Made by a program: the position numbers and the translations under genes | Origin: Zanthoxylum bungeanum | Taxonomy: Eukaryota; Streptophyta; Magnoliopsida; Sapindales; Rutaceae | Assembly: GCA_019454045.1 (NCBI GenBank) | Contig: SKCR01033473.1 | Location: forward strand, 124,001-188,000 | Direction: 5' to 3' | DNA length: 64,000 nucleotides | Notes under the pieces: model-generated | Told to the model about the DNA's origin: nothing | Databases searched by the model: none | The model's input: only the letters and a program-made list of their open reading frames with translations | Shown: positions 22,915-32,315 of the stretch, piece after piece | Position numbering within the stretch: the first letter of the stretch is position 1 | How the letters are laid out: every line of letters begins with the position of its first letter

Positions 22915-24904
22915 TGTTGGACAATTATGACCCATAGCGTCATTATTTTGTAAAGGACATGGTGTTCTTGTACAAAATTAACTATGTGACAAAGGAAATT
23001 GTTCTTTTATCATTTTTTAATTGGATTACTTGAATATATAAATGATAAAAATCCAAATGATTAGTACCGGATTAATAAGATATGAGACAGTATTAATCCA
23101 CGAACGGTTTAATCATTAAACATCCCTAGTCATTGTATTATCGAGACTGGACATCGATAATGCAGAATAGACTAGTATTTCACTTGTGCACGTTATGGAA
23201 GCTTAACGGCATAGTTCTCATATATTTAAGTATTGGATACTTATGCAAGTGTGATAGGAGGTTCTGTTTGCCGATGGTACAGGAACAGCTTCGCTCTGGA
23301 TAGACCCATTGGAATCCCATTGGTATTATGAATATGTGTCTATGGGAATCCGAATCAGGGTAGGTGTATTTAGTCTTAACCTGAGACTTGCATCGCTAAT
23401 ACTTGCGACAATCAGTATACTTTGGTTTTGGTCGTCCGGGCTTTAACAGGTTCTGTGTATGACTCTTTTGGGTATACTGAAAATCGTAGTGTATTGGGTG
23501 TGATGTCAATATGGAAGTATCACTTCAGTCATATAGAGATGATGATCATGCATGGATACGGAACTGGTACTCTTAAGTACTGCAGTCATCGGGATAATAT
23601 GACTAGGTCATGATTATTCGATTATAGAGACTACTTGCTAGTGATCCGATATATGCTTTGTACGGAGCAGACACAATTCTAGTCCCAGGCTTAGCATGTG
23701 ACATCTGATACTGGATCCTAATACGTAATACACTGTATACTACGCCTGATAAAGATTATATATTCCTTTAAAGAATATTTCTGGAGAATTGGGTAGGCAC
23801 GGTGATTTGCTAGAAGCCAACCATGTCTTGTAAATCGGTAAGAACGTGGTACTAGGTACGCACGTATTCGGATAGTCCAATGACCGTATTTACTACCAAC
23901 AAATCCAGGGATCTCTTGGGTCGCTTCCCGAAGATTCACCGATGATATTTGACTCGAACAGAATTAATCTGGGATTAATTAGTAGAGAGAACATTAATCT
24001 GGGATTAATTATGGCAAGAATTAATCTGGGATTAATTAACAGAGAGAAAATTAATCTGGGATTAATTGCGTCAAAAATTTAATCTGGGATTAAATTCGTC
24101 TAGATAAGAGAACGTGATTAATTTGGAATTAATCGACAAAATGAATTTAATTGTGAAATTAGATTTTACTATTTAATTTATTTTAATGGGCTAAAATAAT
24201 ATATTAGATATATTAATTGAAATTAGATTTCAATGCGGAATTAAAATTGGATTTTAATTCGGGCGAACGAATTAATTTAGAATTAATTCATAAGCGACTT
24301 ACGTAATAATTTTGCTAGGCATTATTATTAAATTGGATTTAATTATGTCACAACGGAAAATTCATTTAATTCGGAATTAAACGAACCCGGGCCCGAGCGA
24401 AGTTGCGTGTTCGATTGTCCGACTTAAATTTGGAATTTAAAGTGGGGTCCGCCAACATACTTCAATATGTTTGACATTTGATGGAATTTGGTAATGGTTG
24501 AGTGAAAAAGTTTAGATTGCTTTTAAAACACTCAAGCTAATTCCAACACACAAACTGAGTATATATTAATTTGGTCAACTTTGGAAGTGAGTACAAGTTA
24601 CTATTCAGAGCAAACACAAAACTCTCTCTTCTCTCCCAAATCTCCCTTGGCCGAAAACTTCAAGCTTTCTCCATGGAATTTTGTTGCAAAATTCTTCTAA
24701 AGCTAGCACTTAAGGAGACAAATGAGGTGATAGGGAAACCAATCCTAGAGTTTGGAATTCAATTTGAAGGCTTGGAGTTTCCATTACATCCATGAAAAAC
24801 TTGATTTTCTCTACCAAGCATTGTGAGTATTTCTGCAACTCCTCTTCTTTATTCACACACAAATGAACTTAGAGATCTTGTGGCTTGTTCTAGGAACACT
24901 AACA
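22915..24904 (+). repeat. Copia C 3' LTR
   Basis: 1990 bp, same length as the 5' LTR. Ends GGAACACTAACA, followed by the GTTGA duplication and return of the LARD-B LTR. Confidence 0.95.
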
Positions 24905-25334
24905 GTTGATTCTTGACACATGTACGCGGCTTTGATGAGATGATAACACATGGCACGCGGCTATCGACAGACTGAATTATTCTACTGACGTAAGTGATGA
25001 CGTGTCATTAGGCAGAATTATTGGCTGACGCCATGATGAATTGATGATGACGCACGTGTTGATGTGGAAATGATGTAGAGATGACGAGTGTCGGTAGCAT
25101 AGTAACTGAGCCGCATCGTGACGCAGAAGGTGTACGCATCGTGACGTGAAATTCTAATTTTGCCCTTTTTGTCCGTTTTTCACTGTTTTAGCCCCAAGTT
25201 GATTCCATTGAGTCCCAAAACTTTATTTATTTGCAAAACACACAAAAACATATCAAAATATTCATAAAGCCCAAGAAATCATACAAAATATTAGGTCAAA
25301 TGGGCAATAATAGTGATATATTTTCTGCTCATCA

Positions 25335-26118
25335 GGCCTCCAGAGGGATTAATTGATTATTGTAAACTTGATCATCGCATGAGGAGAGGAATCTTCCATT
25401 TCCATTTTATATTTAACTTTAAAAATGAAAATATAATAAAATTATGGCTAATTTTCACAAATCAAAGGTCACCATTATGTCCGGAATGGTTGAAAATGGT
25501 GGATTTGACACTTCGTTGGTCCAAATCCGATTTATAAATTTTGGAAACTTACTGGGACAAATTATAAATTTCAGAGACTTTAGAGGGCTCAATGAAATTT
25601 ACCAGGTGTACTGACATGGCAGACATGTGGCTGATGACATGAAAGAATATGACCGGCTTGCTAATGTGGCTGCTGACTGTGTACTGACGTGTCAGACACC
25701 TTGCTAACGTGGCTGTTGACTTTTCACTGTTGAGGCGCTTAGGTGGATATGATTGTGCGATAATGTGGCGCTAACTATGCGATGACATTGAAGATGACTT
25801 GGTGCTTATGTGTTACTAACTGTAAACTAATGTGTGCTGATGTGGTAGACACTTCAGTGCCTTCAAGCTCTAGCAGGCGCGTGATGAGAGTGGTGGCGCG
25901 TGGGAAGCTTCTATCTGGAGAGTGGCACGCGTGTAATCTCTCCCGGCCTCTTTTTGATCGCCGAAAAATACCATTATGCTCGGTTCGACATTAGCAAGCT
26001 GATGCTATGCTCAATTTGATTTTTGAAAACTTTCCCAAAATCTGAATTTCTCGAACCGAGTTTTGTTCTTCACCTTCAGGATCCCCAACTTTTAACCAAA
26101 CCTCCCGATGCCACTTAT
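25335..26118 (-). pseudogene. Copia H: Gag N-terminus and leader
   Basis: On the minus strand the gag start is at 25399 (MEDSSPHAMIKF...) and 25335-25399 joins in sequence to the Gag fragment ending at 6933 once LARD-B is removed. The leader to the right (25400-25620) matches 46442-46670 of copia H2, including AAAATGGTGGA and GACACTTCGTTGGTC. 25620-26118 has no visible gene. A degraded initiator-Met primer site may lie near 26102-26113. Confidence 0.7.
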
Positions 26119-26500
26119 TGTGATTATCTTATCACTGAAGAGTGTTTTATTAGGAAAATAAAATACTCTCTATTACTACTAGAATTGAATTTATAAGTAT
26201 TACAAAAATTGTATAAAAAACCTCACACACTAACTACACTTTTTACCAAGCTTTCTTGCCTTGGAGCTTGCTTGTTAGGGATGATTTGAGCTCTCAAATG
26301 AGCTCTCTATTATATTCAAACTCAAGTTCACTATTATAACAAACTAATAAATGCACCTAAAGTAAACTTGGAGCTTTGCTCCATAAGTCAAGGAAAACAA
26401 ACACTCTTTGGAAGCTCAAACCAAAAAAATCAACAAATGAGATCCTACACCTAAGATGACATCATTTGTTAGTGTGGAAAAAATAATTGAATCAACAACA
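26119..26500 (-). repeat. Probable copia H 5' LTR
   Basis: About 382 bp with minus-strand ends TGTTGTTGATT and ATAATCACA, placed directly upstream of the copia H leader. Only one copy is in the window, so the boundaries are inferred from TG/CA ends and position. Confidence 0.5.
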
Positions 26501-26612
26501 CTATTATTTAACAAAAAACAATTACAGATTAAGATTCAAATCCATTTTATGCTTCTTGTCACAATCATCATCTAACTAGTCTAACTTGGAAAGAATTGGG
26601 TCGATTATTAGT

Positions 26613-27136
26613 TCATTGGCTAACAGTTGGTCGATTAAGAATTTCTGTTTTTACCACTTCTTTCATATAAGGGTTTAATCTTCTTTGAGGTTGACGATAT
26701 ATCCTGACACTATCTTCTAAATGTATTATGTGTGTGCATATCAAAGGTTTAATTCCTTTTATATCTTTTAAAGTCCATCCAATTGTCAGTTTATGTTCTT
26801 TCAATACTTTTAACAACTTACCTTCTTGATCACTTGTTAGGGAGGAACAAATTACCACAGGGTAAGTTTTTCATCTCCAAGAAATGCATACTTCAATCCT
26901 TCTGGCAAAGTATCCAATTCTAATTTGCTTTTTTCTTCTTCAAGTGTTCCTAGTTCCTCAAAATTTTTCTTCTCTCCATTATCATCCAGTACCTGTGTAG
27001 AATCAAGTAAAAAATCATTAGGAATATCCAAATCTAATTGCGTACTTGATTCAAGAAAATTATTTGAATAAATTTTCATATAATCATATAGACTCCCCTG
27101 AATATGTTCCTCCAAAATTGGTTCAATTAGTTTCAT
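26613..27136 (-). pseudogene. Element K: Pol linker and start of reverse transcriptase
   Basis: The minus strand carries two frames. 26852-27136 is an acidic linker with LDTLPEGLKYAFLGDE, the region before RT in Athila-like polyproteins. 26613-26858 continues with SSLTSDQEGKLLKVLKEH, IGWTLKDIKGI and RQPQRRLNPYMKEVVKTEI, a typical start of Ty3/gypsy RT. The rest of RT, RNase H and integrase is missing; sequence homology stops near 26600. A frame change separates the two parts. Confidence 0.8.
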
Positions 27137-27840
27137 ACTCTCGTTTTCACTGTCCTCATCGTATAGTTGTTTTTACATGTTAAAAACATTAAGCACAACT
27201 TCATATTACCAAAGGATAAATTCATGATTCCATTCCAATAATTAATTAAAGCATTAGATATTGCTAAAAATGGACGACCAAATATTATAGGAATTGGCTT
27301 ATAACTGTCTGTTAAAGGTTGTGTTTCTAATACAATAAAATCCACATGATATATGAATTTATCAATTTATAATAACATGTCTTCAATAATTCTTTTCGGT
27401 ACCTTAACTGATTTATCGATAAGTAAAAGAGTAGTTGAAATTGATTTTAACTCGCCAATATTAAGTTGTTGGTAAACCGAAAATGGAAGCAAAATGAACA
27501 CTAGCTCCAAGATTAAGCGATGCATGTTCAATTTTATGATTTCTAATAATACATGAAATAGTTGGACAACTATGGTCTTTATATTTTAATGCATTATTGA
27601 TTGAGAGAATAGAAGTTACCTGTTCGGCAAGAAAAGCTTTCTTTCTTACCTGATGTCTTCTTTTAACGGTGCACAAGTCTTTCAGAAATTTGGCATAAGA
27701 TGATATATGTTTGATGGCATCTAAAAAAGGAATATTGACCTTCACAAGTTTGAATATTTCATATATTTCTAGGGAATGGTTCAATTTCTTTGTTTTCAAT
27801 GCTTGAGGAAATATGGGTGCATGTGAAAAATCGTTATCAT
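27133..27840 (-). pseudogene. Element K: retroviral-type aspartic protease region
   Basis: Minus-strand frames 27461-27799 and 27133-27345. The first contains VNIPFLDAIKHISSYAKFLK and a degenerate active-site stretch (LNLGASVHFASIFG, where the family has an Asp-Leu-Gly-Ala-Ser type site). The second has the IIFGRPFLAISNALI motif near the protease C-terminus. Asp is replaced by Asn at the active site and the frames are broken, so it is inactive. It follows the Gag fragment at 28141-28553 in normal order. Confidence 0.75.
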
Positions 27841-28140
27841 CAACGATAGGTAATGGTTCATCAATCTCTTCCTTACCCTATGAATCTGTCTCATTTTCAA
27901 CTTCATGAGGTTCAAGAATGGGTATGTGGATGACTTTACCACTGCGAAGAGTAATAACCGATTTAACTTGGTCTATATGTTGACTACCAGAACTACCCTC
28001 ATGAGGATTTTGATGACTCTTGGGGTTTGGTTTGGTTGTGCAGGAAACTCACATTTCTCATTAATGGTCAATGCAAATGTGATTTTGGCAAAAGTATATT
28101 TCAGATCACTCAATGTTTGTTTTTTGTTATTGATGGCTTC

Positions 28141-28553
28141 TTATTTCGCAATGAATGCATGCAAAGTATATTCAAGGGTTTTCCTAGGCGGTGGGACATA
28201 TGGTGTATAATTCTGAGTATCTTGGAAATTCTGGTGTATTTGAGGAGGTTGTTGCGATGGTTGTGCTTGGTTATCATTTCTACTATTAAAGTTTGGATTG
28301 TTTCTCCTGCTAGAATTATAGGTTTGAGAGTATGGGTTTGGATTTGGTCTCTTAAAAGTGTTTATGGAATTGACTTCATCATGGAGACATTCTTGCAAGG
28401 CTAGAAAGATTGGGCGAACTTTTGTGACATGTTCATTTGAATTACAGATATGACATGCAACTTCTTGAATTGACTTAACATGATCACTCTTCCTCATTTC
28501 TAACGCCTCAACCTTTTTAGCTAGAGATGCATAATTAGCATAAAGGTCATGGT
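28141..28553 (-). pseudogene. Element K: C-terminal Gag fragment
   Basis: Minus-strand sequence with a knuckle-like ACHICNSNEHVTKV, then ECLHDEVNSIN, PNPNPYSQTYN, NPNFNSRNDNQAQPS and PYVPPPRKTLEYTLHAFI. These are standard landmarks of Athila-type Gag. It is cut at 28553, where an LTR in opposite orientation begins. A second copy of the 28426-28553 portion lies at 54904-55044 on the other side of element E. Confidence 0.85.
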
Positions 28554-28846
28554 TTGTAGTTTATTTTATGTTTTATTGATAGGAAGCATTGGAACATGGA
28601 TCTTGGAGCAAATGTACGTGTTTTGGTGCCTTACGGACGCAAAGGAAGCACGCGGGAAAGCTAAATATACAGAAATACATCATTCTGAAAAATAGGGTGC
28701 CATTACGATGCCACTTTTGGCGTCGCGATGCCCCACCTGGATGCCAACATAGAATTTCACAAGGATTTGGCGTCGTGACGCTGCGACAAACTCCTAGAAT
28801 CTTCAGAAAATAATATTCTACACGCATAAAGACTCCAAGATTTCTC

Positions 28847-28854
28847 TATAAATA
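28847..28854 (+). promoter_or_regulatory. LTR TATA box on the left inverted arm
   Basis: TATAAATA facing right. The mirror copy faces left at 29808-29815, and the same box is at 54504-54511 in the complete LTR. The two face each other across the hairpin spacer. Confidence 0.5.
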
Positions 28855-29115
28855 TAGAAGCTCGTCCAAAACCCTAAAAAAAGGAGAAAAAAGACACAAC
28901 TGAAAGACTCTAAACACATATTTTAGAGAGATCCAAAGACAAAGATTGAAGAGCGACAAGAGGAAACGAAGGTGATGACGTCCAAAGATGAAGGGATTCA
29001 ATTCGGGTTTTATCATCTAGTTTCTTTCTTTAAACTCTAATGATGTCCATTATGTTCTTGACCATGCTTTCATTATTTTTATCTTTAGTCATGAACTAAC
29101 TCTATTATTCTAGAG

Positions 29116-30203
29116 TCTGATTTCACCTAGTTATCCTCTATGTATTTTTTATGCTAATCAATTATTACTCAACTTTGTTGTTTATAAGTCAATAATCCTA
29201 AATTATTCTAACTCTCTCCCCTGAGTGCCGAGTGAAAATATTATTAACTACTGACTTCGATATCCCTATAAAAATCTAGTAATCAACAGCTCATTACGCT
29301 CTGTGAATCTTTGTTAATGACTTCAAATGGATTATAGATTCTCCCGAACTTTACAAATCTCCTAGGTTATATTCTCTAGATCCTATTCAAAATCTCCTCT
29401 CCCGAGTGATAGATTCTAAACATACATCATCTCAATTTGTGGCCAACAAACTAGAAGCATTAAACACAAGAGAATATAAATAAACTGATTCAAAACTTTA
29501 TAACAATTGGCAATTAAAACATAGGTTCAAGCATAGGCTACATCATCCTCTAGAATAATAGAGTTAGTTCATAACTAAAGATAAAAACAATAAAAGTATG
29601 GTCAAGAACATAATGGACATCATTAGAGTTTAAAGAAAGAAACTAGATGATAAAACCTGAATCGAATCCCTTCAACTTCAGACGTCACCGCTTCCGTCTC
29701 CTCTTGTCCCTCTTCAATCTCCCTCTTTGGATCTCTCTAAAATATGTGTTTAGAGTCATTGAGTTGTGTCTTTTTTCCCCTTTTTTAGGGTTTTGGACGA
29801 GCTTCTATATTTATAGAGAAGTCTTTGAGTCCTTGTACGTGTAGAATATTGTTTTCTGAAGATTCTAGGAGTCTGCCGCAGCATCGCGACGTCGGAATTG
29901 AGGTGCAACACCAAATCCTCTAGAAATTCTATGTTGGCATCCTAGTGGGGCGTTGCGACGCCAGAAGTTGCATCGCCACGCCACCTTATTTTTCAGGATG
30001 ATACATTTCTATATATTTAGCTTTCCCTGCTTTATTTTCGTCCCTAAGGCCCCAAGACACGTACATTTGTTTCAAGATCCATGTTCCAATGCTTCCTATC
30101 AACAAAACATAAAACAAACTACAAAATACATTAAATGACACGAAACCTAACAAAATAGTAAGCTAATAATGCATGAAGAAGTGGGTATAAACCAAACTTA
30201 TCA
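29116..30203 (-). repeat. Element E 3' LTR (truncated)
   Basis: Matches 53868-54903. Ends ATAAACCAAACTTATCA at 30203, followed by the polypurine complement AACACCCCCAAAACTT. The first 225 bases of the family LTR are lost at the inverted-repeat junction. Confidence 0.85.
29808..29815 (-). promoter_or_regulatory. LTR TATA box of the element E 3' LTR
   Basis: TATAAATA on the minus strand (TATTTATA on plus), in CTATAAATATAGAAGC context. Convergent with the box at 28847. Confidence 0.5.
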
Positions 30204-30289
30204 AACACCCCCAAAACTTAAGATTTTGCTATTCCCGAGCAAAATAAAAATAAAAACTAAATAAAAATAAGCAAACAAAAATAAAAAAA

Positions 30290-31240
30290 AAAATTAACTA
30301 AGCCACTTTCGTAGGAATCACGATTGCATTTAGCATATGCAACAAGCCTTTAAACCTTTAGGCGGCCCTAGTGAACAAGTTATAGTATCATGAGGGCTTA
30401 CAATGAAGACACCTATAAACTTCATTTACACACATGCAATTATTCAAAAATAATAAAAGCAAATAAAATAGTCTTGATAGTTACGTATAATATTGTCTTC
30501 AAAGAATGCCTACTAATGAAATCAGAGAACCTTCAAAGTACTCAATGGAACTAAAATCTAAGTTCTTGAATAAATCATCTAAGCCAGACTCACAGTGTGT
30601 GTGTGTAAAGGTTCAGTCATAGCTCGACTCCTAAGTAAGCCAACTCAATGATTTCGTCTCAAAAATTGGAATCCGATGGGTCAAACCAACCTAGATATCT
30701 CAAAATTACTCTGTAATTGTCTTTCTTTGCTCATTATGGTATGATTTTTTTCCTTCTTTTTCTTTTTTCATTTCATCAATTTTTTTTTCAACACACCTAC
30801 CCTTTAAGGTAGCATTTCTCCTCATGGTGGTCCTAACACTCGCCCATGGGTAGCTTCACGTTTATCGGTTATAGGTGGTTTAATTTTTTTCTTTTTGTTT
30901 ATTTTCAAAGTATTTTTTTCTTTTTTTTTCTACTTTCTTTCTCTCTTTTGTTTTTAACGAAACCATACATCATAACACTAGTAAATCGAGATAGACATCT
31001 AAGCAAACAGTCATTCATCATCAAGTAATTTCTTCAACTAGTCACTTTATCAACTACCTATGTTCTTACTGTTAAAAACCTATTATTAAGTGCGTACGAG
31101 TCTAACCTAGATCACCTACTCAAGGCATCAAATAAAAGTCAATTGGGAACTTATCATTTCTAGGATTTCATCAAAAGCAAACAAAATTCATCATTAGACA
31201 TATACTTTACTACGTAAGACTTAAAAAAAATAAAATTATT
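30290..31240 (-). repeat. Conserved spacer module (copy in element E)
   Basis: Same ordered landmarks as 360-1480: GCCACTTTCGTAGG (30303), GAGAACCTTCAAAGTA, a GTGTGTGTGTG run (30597), GGGTCAAACCAACCT and CAGTCATTCATCATCA. The hairpin position holds CTACCCTTTAAGGTAG and CCCATGGG instead of GGTGTTAAAACACC, a version shared with Tat element I. Confidence 0.75.
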
Positions 31241-31247
31241 TTTTTTA

Positions 31248-31251
<4 letters not shown>

Positions 31252-31310
<59 letters not shown>

Positions 31311-31340
31311 TATTATTATTATTATTATTATATTATTATT
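31252..31340. repeat. (ATT)n microsatellite
   Basis: Nearly pure ATT/TTA repeat of about 90 bases with two single-base phase slips. Confidence 0.95.
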
Positions 31341-31369
31341 GTAAAATAGTAGGAACTATCATTACCTGC

Positions 31370-31830
31370 AAACACCCCAAAATTTTAAACTTGCATTGTT
31401 ATCAATGTAAGATAAACATAAAGAAACAAGAGTGAGGAACAACACTACCGTGCATGGAGTTGATCAGGCTTCTATTGGTCGAAATTTGGTTGCGCGGGCT
31501 GTGTGGTTTACGCTAACACTTGCATAAATACACGTGCAAACTAATAAACTATCAAATAGCACACAATGAAATAAAACTAAAGTAAAGAAAAATAAAAATA
31601 AACAAATACAAGGGTTGCCTCCCCGCTAGCGCTAAGTTTAACGTCTTCAGCCAGACGTAACCACCCAAGTGGTCATGGTGGCTTCAATGTAGCGGACCAG
31701 ATAATCTCATATGCCTTCTTTTTCAATATTCACCGGTTGTTATGACATGAAAACGAATTTTTTTACTAGCTGCGGCAATTTATCCATGGACGGTCCTCCA
31801 GGGTCCACTGATGTTTGAAATTTTGGACAC
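31370..31830. other. Nearly empty cargo slot and post-coding box of element E
   Basis: No gene. The left slot boundary (TTGCATTGTTATCAATGT) at about 31391 and the box GGGTTGCCTCCCCGCTAGCGC followed by GTCTTCAGCCAGACG at 31611-31660 are only about 220 bases apart. LARD-A, B and G hold roughly 1 kb or more of cargo here. Confidence 0.55.
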
Positions 31831-32310
31831 TATAAGTGGCAAAATTGACTTGACCACTTTTTGACCTTTCCAGAGATCATCTTTAGGTGAGCACTGACTC
31901 TTAATTTCCTCTTTTTACGGCGTTTTGAGAATGGCTGCAGTTTTGGATGTGGATAATCTTCTTTGCAAGGCTTTACTATGTTCATAGGTTGATTGGCTAC
32001 CGGTTCCTCCTGCATGTTATCTTGAGTATATAGAGACATACCTAAGACATTGTCATTATCCCTTATAACTCCCTTTATCTACAATGACTAACTTGTGACA
32101 TTCTTCATCATCTTGGGGACTCGGCATGGCTCTGAAAACACTAAAGGTGACTTCTTCATCTTGAACTCTCATTTTTAGTTCACATTTTTGCACATCAATG
32201 ATCACTCTACCTGTTGCCAAGAAAGGTCTTCCAAGGATGATTGGAATATCATGATCTTATTTCATATCAAGAATAAGGAAGTCGGCAGGAAAATATAACT
32301 TATCCAACCT
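31830..32310 (-). pseudogene. Element E protease, C-terminal half
   Basis: Minus-strand translation shows HDIPIILGRPFLATGRVIID, the flap-distal GRPFLATGR signature of Athila-type proteases, then DVQKCELKMRVQDEEVTFS and a basic stretch. The N-terminal half is at 43119-43300, separated by copia D. A few stops break the frame. After this the coding region ends in the post-coding box; no RT follows. Confidence 0.8.
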
Positions 32311-32315
32311 TAACC

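Larger units (their letters stand above)
14961..24904 (+). mobile_element. Copia C: complete but degenerate Ty1/copia element
   Basis: 9944 bp with two 1990-bp LTRs (14961-16950 and 22915-24904), initiator-tRNA-Met primer site, polypurine tract AAGTGGGAGAT and perfect 5-bp target duplication GTTGA (14956-14960, 24905-24909). The first 150 bases of the two LTRs differ at roughly one position in 14, so the insertion is not recent. Coding region 19500-22900 is full of stops and frameshifts. Copia D (32316-43113) belongs to the same family. Confidence 0.95.
6934..25334 (-). mobile_element. LARD-B: non-autonomous element with nested copia insertions
   Basis: Minus-strand sister of LARD-A. 3' LTR 6934-8709; interior 8710-13593 (broken by copia J sequence 8763-10839); 5' LTR 13594-25334 (broken by copia C). 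Flanks GGCAT at 6929-6933 and GGCCT at 25335-25339 are a 5-bp target duplication with one change. Removing the insert restores a copia gag. The gag-like segment expected next to the primer site is missing and is replaced by an inverted spacer piece joined to a tRNA-Asp sequence. Confidence 0.8.
13594..25334 (-). repeat. LARD-B 5' LTR, interrupted by copia C
   Basis: Two parts: 13594-14960 and 24910-25334, total 1792 bp. Starts TGATCGGTGAAATCACAC and ends TTCTGCTCATCA. Copia C lies between them and duplicates GTTGA. Confidence 0.85.
28554..30124. repeat. Large inverted repeat of E-family LTR sequence
   Basis: Left arm 28554-29115 (about 562 bp) is the reverse complement of right arm 29548-30124, separated by 432 bp. 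Inner ends are CTCTATTATTCTAGAG (29100-29115) and CTCTAGAATAATAGAG (29548-29563). In a 100-base outer comparison the arms match at about 85 percent. The left arm is LTR in sense orientation on the plus strand; the right arm is part of the minus-strand LTR that ends at 30203. Confidence 0.9.

Noticed and set aside
28554..30124. A foldback DNA transposon
   Set aside because: The arms are LTR sequence of a known family in this window and there is no target duplication at the outer ends.
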